Positions 6,218-8,573 of a DNA stretch of 8,573 nucleotides are shown here, in pieces (the stretch's first letter is position 1; each line of letters begins with the position of its first letter). A program made the position numbers and the translations under genes. The notes under the pieces were generated by a model. It was not told where the DNA came from. It ran no database searches and saw only the letters and a list, made by a program, of their open reading frames with translations. Origin of the DNA: J061 sp003695725 [NCBI: Candidatus Schekmanbacteria bacterium] (GTDB taxonomy: Bacteria > Schekmanbacteria > GWA2-38-11). Where the stretch lies: the NCBI GenBank assembly GCA_003695725.1, contig RFHX01000139.1, positions 1 to 8,573 of the forward strand, read 5' to 3'.

Positions 6218-6251
6218 ATGTTGCATTCGGCTTTGTCTTTTTGTGAAAAAA

Positions 6252-6267
6252 TGGCATATTTCTTGCT
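6252..6267 (+). promoter_or_regulatory. Sigma-54 (RpoN) type -24/-12 promoter
   Basis: TGGCATA-TTTC-TTGCT fits the sigma-54 consensus TGGCACG-N4-TTGCW with the invariant GG (6253-6254) and GC (6265-6266) exactly 10 bp apart. Transcription would start near 6278, leaving about 27 nt to the radical SAM ATG with its GAGGA Shine-Dalgarno. Such promoters need an ATP-dependent activator, so the radical SAM/cytochrome c unit would be switched by a specific signal. By eye no other properly spaced -24/-12 pair was found in the window. Confidence 0.75.
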
Positions 6268-6304
6268 TACTGTGATGTGAAAGAACAATATTGAGGAAAA
6301 AGAT

Positions 6305-7134
6305 ATGAATTGTGAGGGAAATTCATTCTTCAATGATAAGAGTTTGCTTGAAAATTTTTTAATAATAAGCCCTACTTATAGGTGCAATTTATCCTGTAAG
6401 GGATGTTATGCAAAGGGAAGAGATAAGGGACATATTCTTGATGAGAATGAATTGCATCGAATTATTACAGAGAGTGAAAAAAAGGAATCCGATTTTTTGT
6501 AATAAGCGGAGGTGAGCCGCTTTTAGTTGATGGATTGGACAATGTCCTGAGAAAACATCAAGATTCATTTTTTTGGATTTTTACAAATGGTACACTCTTT
6601 GGAAACATTTTTGGTTTAAAAATCCAAAATCTCAAAAATGTCTTCTTTTTCTTTAGTTTAGAAGGTAGTGAAAGTGAAACAGATTTTAGACGAGGGAAAG
6701 GGGTTTATGAAAAAATTCTGAAATCAATGGAAAGGGCACGCTCATTGGAGATTCCATTTGGTTTTTCCTGCACAGTTGCAGATTACAATGTCAGGTCTAT
6801 TGATAAAGACGACTTTATCGATGAGATGATTGATAATGGTTGTAAAGGCGGTATTTATATCGACTACAAAGATTATTTCGAAGGAAAGGAAGGAATAAGA
6901 GAATGTTTGCTTGAAGAAAAAACAGAATTTGAAAAAAATATTTTAGCTAAAAATTTTGAAAAAGATATCTGGTTTTTATATATAGATTCAATTGAAAGAG
7001 AATTGGGCGGCTGTCAGGGAGGAAAAAGATTCATTCATCTTGACCCCCAGCTTGGAATAGCGAATTGTCCATTGCAGACTGATATAAAAGGATTTTTTGC
7101 CAAAAATAGATTTAGTCGCCTTTTTTCAGAATAG
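6305..7134 (+). pseudogene. Radical SAM protein gene split by a -1 frameshift (pseudogene or programmed frameshift)
   Basis: Two frames together encode one radical SAM enzyme of about 276 residues. The first (6305-6502, 65 aa) has C27-x3-C31-x2-C34 in TYRCNLSCKGCYAKG, the [4Fe-4S]/SAM-binding motif, then ends at TAA. The second, in the -1 frame (open from 6478 to 7134), continues exactly where it should: FFVISGGEPLL (the GGEP SAM-contact motif), WIFTNGT, then SLEGSESETDFRRGKGVYEKI, and a C-terminal GGCQGGKRFIHLDPQLGIANCP that resembles a partial SPASM/auxiliary-cluster region. No other break is seen. The start is supported by GAGGA 7 nt before the ATG. The reaction is unknown; family members modify peptides or cofactors. 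It precedes a cytochrome c gene by 22 nt and both lie behind a sigma-54-type promoter. One extra T in the T-run at 6493-6498 would restore a single frame. Confidence 0.85.
6478..6522 (+). other. Possible -1 ribosomal frameshift site in the radical SAM gene
   Basis: The two frames overlap only from 6478 to 6499. In the zero frame this stretch holds two slippery heptamers, A_AAA_AAG (6478-6484) and T_TTT_TTG (6493-6499). AAGGA (6482-6486), a Shine-Dalgarno-like stimulator, lies 6 nt before the second. TAA TAA stops follow at 6500-6505, and a 6-bp stem AAGCGG/CCGCTT (6504-6509 with 6517-6522, 7-nt loop) begins 4 nt after the second heptamer. This resembles the dnaX frameshift layout. A plain one-base deletion in a homopolymer, real or a sequencing error, explains the break equally well. 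Confidence 0.4.
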
Positions 7135-7156
7135 AAACCTTTAAGAGGAAGTGCTT

Positions 7157-7606
7157 ATGAAAAATATCATTAAAATAGCAGTTGTTTTCCTTCTATTATT
7201 TTTTATTCCATTTATTTTTGCCTATTCACATTCACCAACAGGATGGCAGGCGCCTGAAGAGGCAAAAAAAGTCAAAAATCCTGTGCCTGCAGTAGCTGAA
7301 TCTCTCGAAAGAGGACGAAAAAATTATATTGCAAGATGTCAGGTATGTCATGGTGAAAAAGGCGATGGGAAAGGAGTCCTTGCCGCAAGTCTTCCTGTAA
7401 AACCTGCGAACTTTACTGATAAAAAGATGATGGATTCAATGACTGATGGCGAACTGTTTTGGAAAATTACAAATGGCAAAGGACCAATGCCTTCGTGGAA
7501 GGACACTTTGAAAGAAAATGAAAGGTGGGATATTATCAACTTTATTAGGACCTTTTCATCGTCTCAAGAAAAAGAGAAGAATAAAGGGCAAGAACATAGT
7601 AAATAA
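7157..7606 (+). CDS. Exported monohaem cytochrome c (class I)
   Basis: This 149-residue periplasmic electron carrier has an N-terminal hydrophobic signal or anchor at about 4-22 (IIKIAVVFLLLFFIPFIFA). A Pro/Lys-rich spacer follows, then the haem-attachment motif C61-x2-C64-H65 in RCQVCHGEKGDGKG. Downstream is NGKGPMPSWKDTL, with M111 as the probable sixth iron ligand, then the C-terminal helix ERWDIINFIRTF. The tail is short and charged. The start at 7157 is chosen because GAGGA (7145-7149) lies 7 nt before it; the in-frame GTG at 7151 would be only 1 nt away. It is 22 nt after the radical SAM stop and probably in the same sigma-54-controlled operon. Its redox partner is not evident; coupling to the radical SAM product is only suggested by position. 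Confidence 0.93.
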   Translation: MKNIIKIAVVFLLLFFIPFIFAYSHSPTGWQAPEEAKKVKNPVPAVAESLERGRKNYIARCQVCHGEKGDGKGVLAASLPVKPANFTDKKMMDSMTDGELFWKITNGKGPMPSWKDTLKENERWDIINFIRTFSSSQEKEKNKGQEHSK

Positions 7607-7612
7607 TTTTAT

Positions 7613-7783
7613 GATTTTTTTTCAGAAAATCTTGATTCAACGACAAGCGCTGAAATAATGGAGCTATTTAGAAAATTGAATCGTCAGGGACATACGATTA
7701 TTATGGCAACTCATAATTCGGAGAATACCCGTTTTTCCCACAGAAGTATTATGATTAGAGATGGAAAGCTTCTGAACAATTAA
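7613..7783 (+). pseudogene. 3' remnant of an ABC transporter ATPase gene (LolD/MacB-type)
   Basis: A frame of 56 codons with no usable start encodes the end of an ABC ATPase: NLDS (the D-loop after Walker B), then TSAEIMELFRKLNRQGHTIIMATHN with the H-loop His, then SIMIRDGKLLNN and a stop. This matches the C-terminal fifth of LolD/FtsE/MacB-type ATPases, in which DEPTGNLDS precedes the D-loop. Here the corresponding residues read DFFSENLDS, so the catalytic Glu of Walker B is lost. Walker A and the ABC signature are absent from the window. The sequence starts almost directly after the cytochrome c stop and in the same frame, so a deletion probably removed the rest of the gene. It cannot be functional alone. 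Confidence 0.8.
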
Positions 7784-7800
7784 CTTGATTTCTTATCAGC

Positions 7801-8573
7801 TTATATCAGGAAAAATCGTTCTTTAAATATATAGATGAAGAAAAGAAATATTAAAGCTATGTAAGAAATTATGTGAGCCGCTTTTTCAATCTTTGTATCG
7901 GAAAGAAAAACCTTTATGAAATGTACTCCTTCAGGAATTACAGCTATCATCCTCCCTGAATCATCAATTCTTATTGGAATTTTGCTCTCTTTTATATTTA
8001 CAGTCCAGCCGGGGAAATAGAAAATATTGAGTCTGATAGTTTCACCGCCTTTTTTTGCTCTTACTCGGATTCCTCTTCTTTCAGGTGAAAATTCTTCTCT
8101 TAGAAGTTTGATATTTCCAGAAAGTGAACCAAAGGGTCTATCATATTTTTCTTTTGGTATTATCTTTACATAGACAGGCATATACTCCTGCCAAAGAGAA
8201 TAAAAAATAGCATTGGAATCATCGATTTTACTTTGTTCTATCTTTGAGGGAGTGTTGATAATATGCATACTTGCTGTTGTAATAGCCAGAATTGTAGCAA
8301 GAATCATAGGAATGGTAAATTTTTTTTCTTTGTTGAAAAATCTTCCACAAAGAATGGACAAAAGAGGTATGAAAAAAAATTGAACAAAGGAATTTTTGAC
8401 TATCATATTGTCGATGAGATTTGGAATAGTTTTATCTAAAAGGATAATTGAGACAGATAGAAGAGAAAGGGATAAAAGAGCTCTATCCTCATTTCTTTTT
8501 TGTATAATGGATATTGCTATTGTTAAAGAGGCGAATAATGTAAGTAAAATTCCAATTTGAGAGAGCATAGAAC
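7801..8573 (-). CDS. C-terminal part of a large integral membrane protein (YfhO/GT-C-like), partial
   Basis: At least 256 residues are encoded, and the frame stays open to the window edge. An ATG at 8568 exists, but the first residues already form a membrane helix with nothing resembling an N-terminus, so the gene probably starts beyond the window. Hydrophobic segments lie at about 1-22, 30-45, 62-78 and 84-104 (counting from the ATG at 8568), followed by a soluble, beta-rich domain (about 105-230) and a final helix at 231-249. The soluble part includes LNIFYFPGWTVNIKESKIPI, then a Gly-turn and IAVIPEGVHFIKVFL. This FPGW...V-x-P-x-G-x-H pattern is common at the C-terminus of YfhO-like and GT-C-type membrane glycosyltransferases, so a role in cell-surface glycan or lipid modification is inferred. 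It converges on the ABC remnant with a 17-bp gap and no visible terminator. Confidence 0.65.
   Translation of the reverse strand, partial: SMLSQIGILLTLFASLTIAISIIQKRNEDRALLSLSLLSVSIILLDKTIPNLIDNMIVKNSFVQFFFIPLLSILCGRFFNKEKKFTIPMILATILAITTASMHIINTPSKIEQSKIDDSNAIFYSLWQEYMPVYVKIIPKEKYDRPFGSLSGNIKLLREEFSPERRGIRVRAKKGGETIRLNIFYFPGWTVNIKESKIPIRIDDSGRMIAVIPEGVHFIKVFLSDTKIEKAAHIISYIALIFLFFIYIFKERFFLI

Overview
This is an AT-rich chromosomal window (by eye about one third G+C) from a bacterium. The protein repertoire suggests a Gram-negative-type envelope and a partly anaerobic or electron-transport lifestyle. The evidence is a periplasmic RseB/MucB-like protein with a membrane anti-sigma factor, an exported monohaem cytochrome c, an iron-sulfur flavoprotein, a radical SAM protein and a sigma-54-type promoter. 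I cannot place it taxonomically from sequence alone; a low-GC deltaproteobacterium-like or candidate-phylum lineage is a guess. No rRNA, tRNA, CRISPR array, transposase or phage gene was seen.

Layout. 90-845 (+): TauE/SafE-type permease. 1007-2516 (-): a strong terminator, a small Cys/His zinc-ribbon-like protein, an iron-sulfur flavoprotein, and a zinc-finger protein with a C-terminal UvrD/PcrA-type Tudor-like domain. 2652-4819 (+): a compact ECF sigma / zinc anti-sigma / RseB-like operon. 4843-5265 (+): a monocistronic unit encoding a small exported Gly/Trp/Cys-rich protein, with its own promoter and a textbook terminator. 5397-6068 (+): a DUF71/Dph6-type ATP pyrophosphatase. 6201-7606 (+): a palindrome and sigma-54-type promoter ahead of a radical SAM gene (split by a frameshift) and a cytochrome c gene. 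7613-7783 (+): the 3' stump of an ABC-transporter ATPase gene. 7801-8573 (-): the C-terminal part of a large membrane protein running off the window.

The most informative structure is a self-contained ECF regulon. The sigma gene and the small exported-protein gene are each preceded by a near-identical promoter (GGAACTT or GGAACCT, 15 bp spacer, GTCTTAA). This implies that the sigma factor activates itself and the small secreted protein just downstream of its own operon. The anti-sigma factor (HX3CX2C zinc motif, one TM segment), the Cys-rich RseB-like sensor and the Cys-containing exported product together read as an envelope-stress circuit, possibly sensitive to redox state or metals.

The second notable structure is the radical SAM gene. 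Its two frames overlap by only 22 nt. That overlap contains two canonical -1 slippery heptamers in the zero frame, followed at once by tandem stop codons and a hairpin. This is either programmed -1 frameshifting or a one-base loss in a homopolymer. The nearby ABC ATPase stump shows that some decay has occurred in this part of the window.
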